Of a stretch of 64,000 nt of DNA, positions 17,214-25,575 are shown one piece after another. Every line of letters begins with the position of its first letter. The stretch's first letter is position 1. The notes under the pieces were generated by a model. The model was not told where the DNA came from. It did not search any database and saw only the letters and a program-made list of their open reading frames with translations. The translations under genes were made by a program, and so were the position numbers. Source of the DNA: Pedobacter sp. BMA (GTDB lineage Bacteria > Bacteroidota > Bacteroidia > Sphingobacteriales > Sphingobacteriaceae); NCBI RefSeq assembly GCF_001027745.1, contig NZ_LECU01000005.1, forward strand, positions 372,001 to 436,000, read 5' to 3'.

Positions 17214-18545
17214 TCAAAATTTGGGTAAGCTGTAACCGTTATGATACTTGGCCAGCAGGTATTTATGGTTGACCTGTTTATCTGTAAACTCGTGTTTGGC
17301 ATTGTCCCATGATAATTTTTGTCCGCTTCTGAAGGCAAGATTTCCCATTTGAGCAACAGTAGCTACATGCGCAGCATCTTGTATAGAGCAGTTCAGCTCT
17401 TCTTTTTTTCTGGATCTGACCACACTAAAGAAATTGACCATATGATTGTCCAATCCATTATCTGATGATTTAACAAAGGGCTTGCTCACTTTATTCCCAC
17501 TTACCTTTTCTTCAATAACTTCCCAGCCTTGCCTGTTGAGGATCAGTGTGCCGTTGTTACCAATATAGGCAATCCCGTGATTGCGGTTATAAGAGCCATT
17601 ATCAATGCCCATAGCAGAGTCCCATACCATGTTAAACTTGTCAAACTCATATAAGGTGGTCAGCGTATCAGGCGTCTCTTCATACAGATCAGGATAAGCA
17701 AAGCGGCCACCCAATGCAGATATGGTTTTTGGTACAGGAGAATTCATGCCTAGCAAGCCATAATCCAATAAATGCACTCCCCAGTCGGTCATTAACCCAC
17801 CTGCATAATCCCAGAACCAGCGGAAATTGAAATGATATCTGCTGGCATTGTATGCTCTTTTATTCGCCGGCCCAAGCCACATGGCATAATCAACGCCTGC
17901 AGGAGGTAAGGTATCCGGTACCACCGGAGCAGGTTTCATCCAGCCCTGGTAACACCATACTTTCACCGTTCTGATATTTCCAAGCTGGCCGCTCTTTACA
18001 AAATCAACAGCATCTTTAAAATGTTGCTGACTGCGCTGCCATTGGCCTGCCTGTACAACCTTATTATATTTTTCCTGTGCTTTAACCATGGTACTGCATT
18101 CAACAATAGAATTACCGACTGGCTTTTCAACATATACATCTTTACCTGCCTGTACTGCATGAATCATCATCAGGGCATGCCAGTGATCAGGTGTTCCGAT
18201 AATTACGGCATCAACATCTTTATTATCAAGCAGCGCACGATAATCTTTATATCTTTTTACTTTTGCGGCGTCAACATTCATCGACTTTAATTCGGCGATC
18301 CTTTCATCAAGTACATTTGCATCACTGTCACACAGGGCGATCAGATTTACGCCTGGTACTTTGAGGGCCGCTTTGAGGTCAGACCATCCCATGCCTTTGA
18401 TTCCTATTACACCAATATTGATTTGGTCGTTTGCCCCAATAGTCTTGTTAAAAAGGGCATAGGCAGGATTGTCTAAGGCAGAAAGCATGGCAGTGGTTCC
18501 CACTGCGGTTGCAGCGTAGTTGAGGAATTTTCTACGGTTTAGCAT
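17214..18545 (-). CDS. Gfo/Idh/MocA-family oxidoreductase with Tat-like signal
   Basis: A 443-aa NAD(P)-dependent oxidoreductase, probably acting on a sugar or sugar derivative. The N-terminus (MLNRRKFLNYAATAVGTTAM) is a twin-arginine-type signal, common for periplasmic Bacteroidota members of this family. The Rossmann part has IGVIGIKGMGWSDL, then VDAVIIGTPDHWHA and the family hallmark YVEKPVGNS with its catalytic-site lysine. The C-terminal alpha/beta domain includes GGLMTDWGVHLLDYG. Length is typical for the secreted subgroup. It stands alone, convergent with the preceding hydrolase. Confidence 0.9.
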   Translation of the reverse strand: MLNRRKFLNYAATAVGTTAMLSALDNPAYALFNKTIGANDQINIGVIGIKGMGWSDLKAALKVPGVNLIALCDSDANVLDERIAELKSMNVDAAKVKRYKDYRALLDNKDVDAVIIGTPDHWHALMMIHAVQAGKDVYVEKPVGNSIVECSTMVKAQEKYNKVVQAGQWQRSQQHFKDAVDFVKSGQLGNIRTVKVWCYQGWMKPAPVVPDTLPPAGVDYAMWLGPANKRAYNASRYHFNFRWFWDYAGGLMTDWGVHLLDYGLLGMNSPVPKTISALGGRFAYPDLYEETPDTLTTLYEFDKFNMVWDSAMGIDNGSYNRNHGIAYIGNNGTLILNRQGWEVIEEKVSGNKVSKPFVKSSDNGLDNHMVNFFSVVRSRKKEELNCSIQDAAHVATVAQMGNLAFRSGQKLSWDNAKHEFTDKQVNHKYLLAKYHNGYSLPKF

Positions 18546-18982
18546 TTATATCTGGTTTACGGTTCATACTGAAAGTAAATTACAAAATAATTAGTGGAGC
18601 GTCCAAGATATATCGTTAAAATCAATAAGAATGTTACCCATTTCTAAAGCCAAAATATGACCTTAGACATTGAAAGTCCGGCACTTTTGCAAACAAGAAA
18701 AAAAAATGATCAGGCAAAAGAAGTGAAAGCAACGAATTGTTCGATTATAATACTCCTGCACGCTATTTCTGTTTGTGATTAACCTAATTGAAGATCATAT
18801 TGGTCATATCCGGAGGAATCTATATTTCATAGCTTGGATATGCTTGAAAAGCGGGAGTTTTAAAGTTTGGTCTTCAACTCTGATCTCTACTATAAAACAG
18901 CATCTGTTGAACACCTGCGATGATAATTCTTCTATTAATCAACTATCTTAAAATGAGGAATTTGGGAGTAAGGATTGTCAAT
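18546..18982. other. Gene-free stretch upstream of the Gfo/Idh/MocA gene
   Basis: About 440 bp of AT-rich sequence with stops in all frames. It should hold the promoter of the oxidoreductase gene, but no consensus element was placed. No RNA gene or repeat was seen before the tRNA terminator. Confidence 0.5.
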
Positions 18983-19013
18983 AAAAAAAGGGATGATTTA
19001 ACAATCGTCCCTT
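18983..19013 (-). terminator. Rho-independent terminator of the tRNA-Arg gene
   Basis: On the minus strand a stem AAGGGACGAT / ATCATCCCTT (one mismatch) is followed by seven T. It begins about 5 bp after the tRNA 3' end. Confidence 0.75.
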
Positions 19014-19017
19014 CAAG

Positions 19018-19089
19018 TGTTCCCAGAGGGATTCGAACCCCCATCGGTGGTACCGGAAACCACAATTCTATCCATTGAACTATGGGAAC
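19018..19089 (-). tRNA. tRNA-Arg, anticodon CCG
   Basis: A full cloverleaf on the minus strand. The acceptor is GTTCCCA paired with TGGGAAC. The D arm is GTTC/GAAT. The anticodon stem GTGGT/ACCAC encloses the loop TTCCGGT, giving anticodon CCG (codon CGG). A 5-nt variable loop is followed by the T arm GGGGG-TTCGAAT-CCCTC with one G-U pair. Discriminator A; CCA is not encoded. It has its own -7 element and terminator, so it is an independent transcription unit. Confidence 0.95.
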
Positions 19090-19098
19090 TTAGAGCCG

Positions 19099-19106
19099 CA
19101 AATATA
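19099..19106 (-). promoter_or_regulatory. -7 promoter element of the tRNA-Arg gene
   Basis: Minus-strand TATATTTG is a perfect TAnnTTTG and ends 9 bp before the mature tRNA 5' end, the expected place for a tRNA promoter. A TTG lies only 13 bp upstream, shorter than the usual 19-21 spacer. Confidence 0.6.
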
Positions 19107-19521
19107 TGACTTTAGATTACAATTACTAATGTTTTGCCGCTAATTTTCTATATGAACATTGGAACTATCGGAAATTAAGTAAAATCAAAAAATTATGTCA
19201 CAACTATTGAAACTATTATAAAAAAAGTGCCTTCTTAGTGGGTTTAAGGGAGTTTTAATAAAAAAAAGGCGGTTTAAATGAGCCTAAGCTGGGTTTTTCT
19301 TGCATTTAGGCAAACAATATGCAAGGAAAGTGCATACAAAGTGCAAGGAAAATGCAGATAAGTTATCCGCTAAACCTTGGGGAATCTCGACCAGTAAGTC
19401 AGCCTAACTTTAGTTCGTTGTTCTGGATCAGGCATTCCCCTGCAGAATAACAAATTTAGCTGAATACCAGAACAATAACCAGTCGGCAATGTTACTTCTA
19501 TACATTAATCAATATAAAATT
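19107..19521. other. Gene-free stretch between tRNA-Arg and the heme-binding-like gene
   Basis: About 415 bp, AT-rich, with stops in all frames. It contains the 22-bp-period direct repeat described separately. No integrase remnant or duplicated tRNA end was recognised. Confidence 0.5.
19320..19358. repeat. Short tandem direct repeat, 22-bp period
   Basis: Two copies of a 17-bp unit, TGCAAGGAAAGTGCATA at 19320-19336 and TGCAAGGAAAATGCAGA at 19342-19358, match at 15 of 17 positions. The spacing of about two helical turns would suit paired protein binding on one DNA face. Function unknown. Confidence 0.55.
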
Positions 19522-19926
19522 ATGAGTCTGACATTAGAATTAGTAGAAAAGTTATCATCAGCAGCTAAAGCCAAAGCCAACGAAATTGGGGTACCCATGA
19601 ATATCGCTGTAGTAGATGAAGGGGCTAATTTAAAAGCCTTCCATAGAATGGACAACGCCTGGCTGGGATCGATTGACATCTCTATAAAAAAAGCGAAAAC
19701 AGCGAGGTTCTTCGACATGAATTCAGGTGAAATAGGGAAATTGTCGCAGCCTGGGCAGCCTTTATACAATATTGAACATTCCAACGGCGGTTTAATTACT
19801 TTCCCCGGCGGCGTAGTTCTAAAAGATGTGAATGGAACCATTATAGGTGCCATTGGTGTCTCAGGAGGAACTGTTGATCAGGATCATGAAGTGGCTACTG
19901 CAGGTGCGTCAGCAATTGAAGTGTAA
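19522..19926 (+). CDS. HbpS/GlcG-like heme-binding domain protein (DUF336)
   Basis: A 134-aa soluble single-domain protein of the GlcG/HbpS/PduO-C family. Evidence is the N-terminal helix [19 protein letters not shown], the strand [19 protein letters not shown], the helix [15 protein letters not shown], and the glycine-rich FPGGVVL and [18 protein letters not shown]. Family members bind heme or corrinoids or act as small accessory proteins; which applies here is unknown. The start is ATG 19522; earlier in-frame codons give an unlike leader. No signal peptide. It stands alone. Confidence 0.85.
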   Translation: MSLTLELVEKLSSAAKAKANEIGVPMNIAVVDEGANLKAFHRMDNAWLGSIDISIKKAKTARFFDMNSGEIGKLSQPGQPLYNIEHSNGGLITFPGGVVLKDVNGTIIGAIGVSGGTVDQDHEVATAGASAIEV

Positions 19927-20120
19927 TAGGGTTACCATAGTCAGAAGCGGTTAAATAACATGGTCATTTCCTACAAGTATCTAGACAAATGAATTCGTCA
20001 ATAGTAGGCGCTGTTGAGAAATTTGCGTAGCCAAATTGTTAAATTGAAACAAAAAGATTCGACAGGGTTTAATAAAAGATAGTAACTATTTGGATCATTA
20101 ATTGTTTCCAGGTACCCTAC

Positions 20121-22043
20121 TCATATAAACCAGGGCAGCGTAAACCAAAAATTGCTGCCCTCGCCCACCTTACTATCTACACCAATTTCTCCACCATGTC
20201 GGCGAACAATATCGGCACTGATGTAAAGTCCTAAACCCAGTCCGGAGATCTGACTTCCGCTTTCATCTGCTCTGAAATAGCGGTCGAAGAGATAAGGGAG
20301 TTTTTCGGTCGGTATACCGGGACCATTGTCTCTAACAGATATTTTGACAAATCTATTTTCCTGAACCACATCCAGGTAAATGTTACTATTCACCGGCGCA
20401 TATTTAGCGGCATTATTCACTAAATTTACCACTACCTGGTCTACACGATGCTCATCTGCATATAAATTCAAGCTGTTATCTCCGGTAACGACGATTGAAT
20501 GCGTTCCGGCATCCCTGATGTGGCTGCAACATCCATCCACTAGCCCGACCACATTAAACCAGTCTTTTTGCAGTGGTACCTCGCCCTGACTCATTCTGGA
20601 AACATTAAGCAGATCATCTACCAGATCGGTTATTTTATTAATGCTCCTGGATGATTGGTCCACAAGTTTGGGAAACATTGCCGGATTGAAGTTACTTTTC
20701 ATACGTTCCAACATTTGAAGCGAAGCCTTTAGTGTGGTAACAGGGGTTTTAAGTTCATGACTGGCAATGGAAATAAAATCATCTTTTTGTTGTTGCAACG
20801 CCTTATATTCAGTTATATCAACCGCTGTACCAATTACCCTGTCACCCTCATTGTTGGTATTATAAAATATCCGTGCCTGAAACCTTACCCATTTCATGTT
20901 ACCGTTTGGCGGAAAAAGCCTGGCTTCATAAAATATGTTTCCGGTTAATTTAGCCTCCCCATGCGCCTGCTCGCTCAAATGAACATCATCTGGATGATAA
21001 AGTGAAAGGATGCTTTCTCTGGTCGGATTTTCCAAACCCAGAATCTCATTAAAGCGGTCGGAGGTGGTAAGCTCATTAGTGGAATACTTCAACTCGTAAA
21101 TACCAATATCTGCCGCCTGAGTAGCCAAACGCATCCGCTCTTCTATCTCTTCAATTGATTTACGCGTGTTAACTTTTTCAGAAACGTCTATTCCAATTAC
21201 CATTACTGCCATAACCGATCCGCTCAAATCAACCACCGGCTCATAAACGAAATCTATAAATACCTGTTCAGGAATACCATTACGAACTAAGGTTACCTCT
21301 GCTTCTTTAGCAACATATGGTACATTAGTATCAATTACCGTCTGCATCACCGGAGCATAGTGTGCTGCGGCTTCTGGTATGGCATCCCAGATCATTTTCC
21401 AATCTACCTCCATGCGGGTTTTGCCAACCAGCTCCAGATAACGCTCATTAACATCTGAAACAATCAGGTCATTTGCCCTGATCACACAAATTGCAAAGGG
21501 AGCTTGCTGAATCAGATTTCTGAAACGTTTTTCACTTGTTTCAAGCTGATTGTAGGAGGAGATTAATTCTTCATTTGCTGCTTCCAGGCTTTCATTTGCC
21601 AGTATGAGCGCAGTGTTTGAAGCGAGCTCTTTGGTGTTTAATTCCTGGATTTTTGCTACATTATTAACCAGTTCTGTAACGTCTGTGGCGTAACAAGCTA
21701 CTCCAACAATCTGACCAGCTGACTCACTAATTGGCTGATAGCTAAAAGTGTAATAAGAAACGGTCAATTTGCCCCCTATCATCAGTTCAGCCCTGTCATT
21801 CACGGCGTAATATGGCTCTCCCGTAGTCATAACTTTCCTGAGCAGCGCTTCGAACGGCTGATTTGCAAGTTCGGGTAACGCATCACCAAAACGCATACCG
21901 ATTACGCTGTTATCCTTACCCCAGGCTTTGAGTGTTGCACTATTGGCCACAGCAATACGCAGATCATCCCCAAGAATCAGGTACACAGGGTAAGGCGAGC
22001 CTTCTACAAGGCCTGCAAGGATTTCTTTATCGGGAAGGGTCAT
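20121..22043 (-). CDS. Multi-PAS sensor histidine kinase
   Basis: A 640-aa soluble kinase without membrane helices. Three PAS-type sensor domains are visible: about 8-130 (VYLILGDDLRIAVAN), about 165-295 (FAICVIRANDLIVSDVN) and about 300-415 (TQAADIGIYELKYSTNE, ending GTAVDITEYK). A coiled coil lies at about 130-165. HisKA has SIASHELKTPVTTLK. HATPase has NLVNNAAKYAP, RDNGPGIP and GLGLGLYIS. It should autophosphorylate on the His of SHELKTP in response to a cytosolic signal. No response regulator is adjacent, so the partner is elsewhere. Confidence 0.9.
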   Translation of the reverse strand: MTLPDKEILAGLVEGSPYPVYLILGDDLRIAVANSATLKAWGKDNSVIGMRFGDALPELANQPFEALLRKVMTTGEPYYAVNDRAELMIGGKLTVSYYTFSYQPISESAGQIVGVACYATDVTELVNNVAKIQELNTKELASNTALILANESLEAANEELISSYNQLETSEKRFRNLIQQAPFAICVIRANDLIVSDVNERYLELVGKTRMEVDWKMIWDAIPEAAAHYAPVMQTVIDTNVPYVAKEAEVTLVRNGIPEQVFIDFVYEPVVDLSGSVMAVMVIGIDVSEKVNTRKSIEEIEERMRLATQAADIGIYELKYSTNELTTSDRFNEILGLENPTRESILSLYHPDDVHLSEQAHGEAKLTGNIFYEARLFPPNGNMKWVRFQARIFYNTNNEGDRVIGTAVDITEYKALQQQKDDFISIASHELKTPVTTLKASLQMLERMKSNFNPAMFPKLVDQSSRSINKITDLVDDLLNVSRMSQGEVPLQKDWFNVVGLVDGCCSHIRDAGTHSIVVTGDNSLNLYADEHRVDQVVVNLVNNAAKYAPVNSNIYLDVVQENRFVKISVRDNGPGIPTEKLPYLFDRYFRADESGSQISGLGLGLYISADIVRRHGGEIGVDSKVGEGSNFWFTLPWFI

Positions 22044-22221
22044 CGAAAAATAATTTCAGTGTTAGATTGGCTGCAAATTTAGAAAAGGGTTTGATTTCAT
22101 TTTGCAAACTATTTACTTTTATATTCTTATTTAGGAATTTTCATCCAAAACAGCTGGAAATTTCACCCATCCAAACACTTCCGGTTCGTTAATTTCAATT
22201 GAACATTAAAAAAACCTAATC

Positions 22222-23157
22222 ATGAAAAAAACACCTTTTATCTTGTTGCTGGCAACGCTGGCTGCCGCATGCAAAAACGATGTAGAAAAATTGAATGCCA
22301 ATCAGGCAACTTCGCTCGAAATTTCTGCCAAAGACGATGCAGTAACTTCTGCTGCCGCTGCTGAAACCGTATATGATACAAGAACGATTGATTTTACACG
22401 AACAAATGGAGGCTACCCACTTAATTATTGGATTACCGACTTTGGAAATGACAATGCAGCCAATAGTGGCTCTTCATCACTAAACACCTCAGAGATCAGC
22501 AGGCTATATACTGAATCCAATACGCTACGCGTGAAATTGTTGGCTAATAAAATTGGAGATGACGGAGGGATGTGGTCTAATGCCACAATTGGGCGAAGCA
22601 CTACAAAAAAGGTATTACAATATGATGTAAAATTCGGCTACGTAACGGTACCATTTGAATGGGGCTGGGGTGGGAAAATTCCGGGTTTAGGTGGAGGAGC
22701 AACCTATACAGGTTGTGTAATCACTACAGATGGCAATGGCTGGACCTCACGAGTAATGTGGAAAACAGACGACGCCGGCGAAGCCTATTTAATGCCATAC
22801 GTATACTATGTTGATAAGCCAAAAACCTGTGGCGATGATTTTGGCGCAAAGTACTACGGAGGAGACGGAACAGGATTAAAACCTGGAAAATGGTACCGTG
22901 TAAGAATGGAGGTCACGCTAAACACAGCTGCAAATACGAATGGTATTTTGAAAATTACGATTAGTGAAAACAATAGCGGAACCTGGTCTACACCGCAAAC
23001 TTTGATTAACAAAACCAATATCCGTTATGCAACTACCACCGCAGGACGTGAAATTGACGAGCTCATCACAGGCGTATATCGTGGAGGGTCAACAACAGAT
23101 TGGGCAGCGTCTGTAGATGATTACATCTTTTTGGATAAAATTATATTAACTAATTAA
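22222..23157 (+). CDS. Secreted PL14-like polysaccharide lyase (lipoprotein)
   Basis: A 311-aa predicted lipoprotein (MKKTPFILLLATLAAAC, lipobox Cys17) with a low-complexity Ala/Ser/Thr linker to about residue 50 and a jelly-roll-type catalytic domain. GWGGKIPGLGGG (Lys152), GNGWTSRVMW (Arg177) and YLMPYVYY (Tyr193/195/196) resemble the active-site strands of polysaccharide lyase family 14. PL14 enzymes cleave uronic-acid polymers such as alginate or glucuronan by beta-elimination. Substrate and family are inferred from motifs. A lone gene with a terminator, not inside a SusCD locus. Confidence 0.7.
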   Translation: MKKTPFILLLATLAAACKNDVEKLNANQATSLEISAKDDAVTSAAAAETVYDTRTIDFTRTNGGYPLNYWITDFGNDNAANSGSSSLNTSEISRLYTESNTLRVKLLANKIGDDGGMWSNATIGRSTTKKVLQYDVKFGYVTVPFEWGWGGKIPGLGGGATYTGCVITTDGNGWTSRVMWKTDDAGEAYLMPYVYYVDKPKTCGDDFGAKYYGGDGTGLKPGKWYRVRMEVTLNTAANTNGILKITISENNSGTWSTPQTLINKTNIRYATTTAGREIDELITGVYRGGSTTDWAASVDDYIFLDKIILTN

Positions 23158-23228
23158 TTGTCCCGCGTCTTTAAGTATTGTGGAGATATAAATACAACCT
23201 ATCTGTACTAATAGTTGAATTATATTAT

Positions 23229-23264
23229 CCCGATAGCTTGAATCAATTCAAGCTACCGGGTTTT
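23229..23264 (+). terminator. Rho-independent terminator after the PL14-like gene
   Basis: A 14-bp stem (CCCGATAGCTTGAA / TTCAAGCTACCGGG, one mismatch), TCAA loop, then TTTT. The rest of the ~300-bp gap to the next gene shows nothing else. Confidence 0.8.
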
Positions 23265-23457
23265 GCGGTTTTATAAATCTTTATGCTCAATCATTGTATT
23301 AAATTTTATAACACAAAGGTGGGCAACAATGAATCTGAAAAATAAACCTAAACTGTAAAAAGTGTATCCAGATCTCAGCTAAATCAGGAGAATCAAAACG
23401 CAGATAATATTTGTCGTTAGATTTATTTAGGATAGATAACTAGGGGGTTAGCTTCTT

Positions 23458-24108
23458 TTAATTAGTAGAAGACAAAGACATATTTAGCTTATCATCCGGC
23501 GCTTTGCCAAAGTGGCTCGTATACCATTCAGTCAACTCGTGGGATTTAAACTGGTTATTTCCGTTTACCCCCCGGATAAAACGTTTGGCAGATTTAGTTC
23601 CGTTTTCGCCTGCCATGGCCTGATAAAGAACATAATCTACAATGATTTTATCATCCGGCTTAGGTCCTTTATAAGCCAATATTGCCCCATCCTTCCCGAT
23701 GATAAATGGTGCAGGATTTGTAATGTTCAGGATTTTCCGGAATTTGTCAGATGACGGATCCTTTCCTAATTTATTGATTGAGGAAGTATCCGAACCTACA
23801 GATAAACTTGCAAAATTTACGTCGCGGTATTTAGCAAAGCGTTCCTTTAGTAAGCGGTATGATTTTTCCTGCTGAACAGAGGGCTTTGTGTTTCCCCACA
23901 CATATAGATAGACAGTTTTCCCCTGATACAGGCTGCCAAATGAGTGAGTGCTTCCATGTGTATCGACAATTTGAATATCAGAGATATTAGTATCGGTATA
24001 GTCATTATAGTCTTTGACCAAAAGTTTGGCGATTCCTTTTACCATCACTGTGCACGAACTGCTCAATACACAAAGGGTAAGAATAAACAGGTAAGTTGAT
24101 TTCTTCAT
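23458..24108 (-). CDS. Thioredoxin-fold-like lipoprotein without CXXC
   Basis: A 216-aa predicted lipoprotein (signal to Cys19, LSSSC). Residues about 45-160 resemble TlpA/AhpC-type thioredoxin-fold domains: IQIVDTHGSTHSFGSLYQGKTVYLYVWG, the helix YRLLKERFAKYRDVNFASLSV, and NPAPFIIGKDGAILAYKGPKPDD. The position where TlpA carries CXXC reads GNTKPSVQQ, so there are no redox cysteines and disulfide chemistry is unlikely. The C-terminal ~50 residues are unlike known families. Function unknown; no neighbours in the same unit. Confidence 0.6.
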   Translation of the reverse strand: MKKSTYLFILTLCVLSSSCTVMVKGIAKLLVKDYNDYTDTNISDIQIVDTHGSTHSFGSLYQGKTVYLYVWGNTKPSVQQEKSYRLLKERFAKYRDVNFASLSVGSDTSSINKLGKDPSSDKFRKILNITNPAPFIIGKDGAILAYKGPKPDDKIIVDYVLYQAMAGENGTKSAKRFIRGVNGNNQFKSHELTEWYTSHFGKAPDDKLNMSLSSTN

Positions 24109-24250
24109 CTTATATACAGTTTTTTGATGCGATCAGCATCTATTTGAATGATTATATGCTGGAAAGACGAAGAAACTTAAATGAAGGTTGCATCAGCCCT
24201 CAAACATATTCTTATTAACAGGTGGCGGAAATCAATTATGGAACAGGAGC

Positions 24251-24445
24251 TTATCCATTCAACCTTTTACGCATGCCCATTAAAGTGATATAATTTTGTT
24301 AAGGGTCACCAAAACCTACTTCTATATCTTCGAAGGCAAATCATTTCTCCGGTGGCTAAATAGCCATTACGTTCATACCATTCAATCAGCTCAGTCCGGC
24401 GGCTAATCACAGTAATGGCGATGCTTTTGCGGCCACTGCAAGGGA
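24251..24445 (-). pseudogene. Eroded GNAT acetyltransferase, C-terminal remnant
   Basis: Directly after the FAD monooxygenase stop, the minus strand encodes ITVISRRTELIEWYERNGY then LATGE, the classic C-terminal motif of GNAT N-acetyltransferases (VISxRxELIxWYERxGYxxTGE). After that the matching sequence moves to another frame (FAFEDIEVGFGDP), meets a TAA, and continues as QNYITLMGMRKRLNG before a final stop at 24251. The N-terminal two thirds of the domain are absent. One frameshift, one nonsense codon and a 5' truncation mean it is not functional. It shows a deletion or insertion at the end of the monooxygenase gene. Confidence 0.75.
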
Positions 24446-24457
24446 AATTATTTCAAA

Positions 24458-25573
24458 TCATTTCCCCAGGCCGCTCCTTAATGCAAGCTGCTGTCCATGC
24501 ATAGCCAATGCCCGTGCATGTGCAATTTGCTGATCATTCCAGATCTTTAATGCAGTCTGTAAATGAGCTGTCTCCTGAATATCCATGGCTAAGGTAATTG
24601 CATCCCGGTAAGCCTTGGCTGAACCTGAAGCAGTATGCGGACGCACCAGATAAGCGGCATCACCGAGTATAGCTACATTTCCCTGAAACATTTTTGGCAC
24701 CTCCATATCCAGTATAACCTGTACAAATGGATTTTTGGTTTGGTATACCCTTTTTCTCAAAATTTCAGGTAACTCATCATCCGCCCTTGCCTTAAGCTCG
24801 CTTACACTTTCTTCGCTCAGGTATCCGGCGGGGATAGAGAATTCGTGGAGCCTTCCATCCTTATCAGTCAAAATTTTCCTTAGCTCTACTGATGATTTAT
24901 TTTGAAACCATACCCAGTTCAATAAGCGTTTCCCTTCTTTAAGCTCGCCCCCCGGACCAGGAATGGTGTAGCAAAGCAAATGTGAATTCGCATAAGGATA
25001 GATAGAAAATTTATCTGAAAAGAAAGCAATTTCCTCGACATTAAGTTCACTTTCTGGAATGAGTCCCCTGTAGGCAATGTAGCCTGCATAACGTGGATGG
25101 TTTCCTGGAAACAGGTATTCGCGAACTACAGAGTTCACTCCGTCTGCACCGATGAGCAGATCTGCCTGGATGACCTTGCCGTTTTTAAAACTTGCTATCA
25201 CCTTTTCCTGCTGATCTTGAACGCTTGTGAGCTCATAACCCTGATGATATTTTAAAGAAGGAAAAGAATTCCTCAACTGTTTCCACAGGTAGTTCCAGGA
25301 GGTAAAAACGGTATCGTTGGGGTATATCAATGAAGGATTTCCGTTATCATCGAGAACCTGACGGTGGGCGGCAAGAACGCCAAAAATTTCCCTTGTTGAA
25401 ACACCCGCTTCCACCAGGTATTCCATCATATCAGGCTGGATCACCAATCCTGCTCCCCGATCTTTCAAAGCTCCGGAAGACCGCTCATAAATTTCGACAT
25501 CAAAGCCCCTTTCCAGCAGGGCAATTCCTGCACACAGTCCTCCTATAGAGCCTCCTATTACTAGGATTTTCAT
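24458..25573 (-). CDS. FAD-dependent aromatic-ring monooxygenase
   Basis: A 371-aa class A flavoprotein hydroxylase, cytoplasmic, using FAD and NAD(P)H to insert oxygen into an aromatic or heterocyclic substrate. Motifs are the N-terminal dinucleotide fold VIGGSIGGLCAGIALLERG with its terminal acidic residue (IYER), the DG motif LIGADGVNSVVREYL, and the second FAD motif VAILGDAAYLVRPHTASGSAKA. The segments NYLWKQLRNSFP and LLNWVWFQN resemble the 2,6-dihydroxypyridine 3-monooxygenase-like group. Only 2 bp separate it from the upstream MFS gene, so transport and oxidation of one compound, possibly detoxification, is plausible. Confidence 0.88.
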   Translation of the reverse strand: MKILVIGGSIGGLCAGIALLERGFDVEIYERSSGALKDRGAGLVIQPDMMEYLVEAGVSTREIFGVLAAHRQVLDDNGNPSLIYPNDTVFTSWNYLWKQLRNSFPSLKYHQGYELTSVQDQQEKVIASFKNGKVIQADLLIGADGVNSVVREYLFPGNHPRYAGYIAYRGLIPESELNVEEIAFFSDKFSIYPYANSHLLCYTIPGPGGELKEGKRLLNWVWFQNKSSVELRKILTDKDGRLHEFSIPAGYLSEESVSELKARADDELPEILRKRVYQTKNPFVQVILDMEVPKMFQGNVAILGDAAYLVRPHTASGSAKAYRDAITLAMDIQETAHLQTALKIWNDQQIAHARALAMHGQQLALRSGLGK

Positions 25574-25575
25574 AT

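Noticed and set aside
19018..19521. Genomic island integrated at tRNA-Arg
   Set aside because: No integrase, no duplicated tRNA 3' end and no change in gene type on either side.
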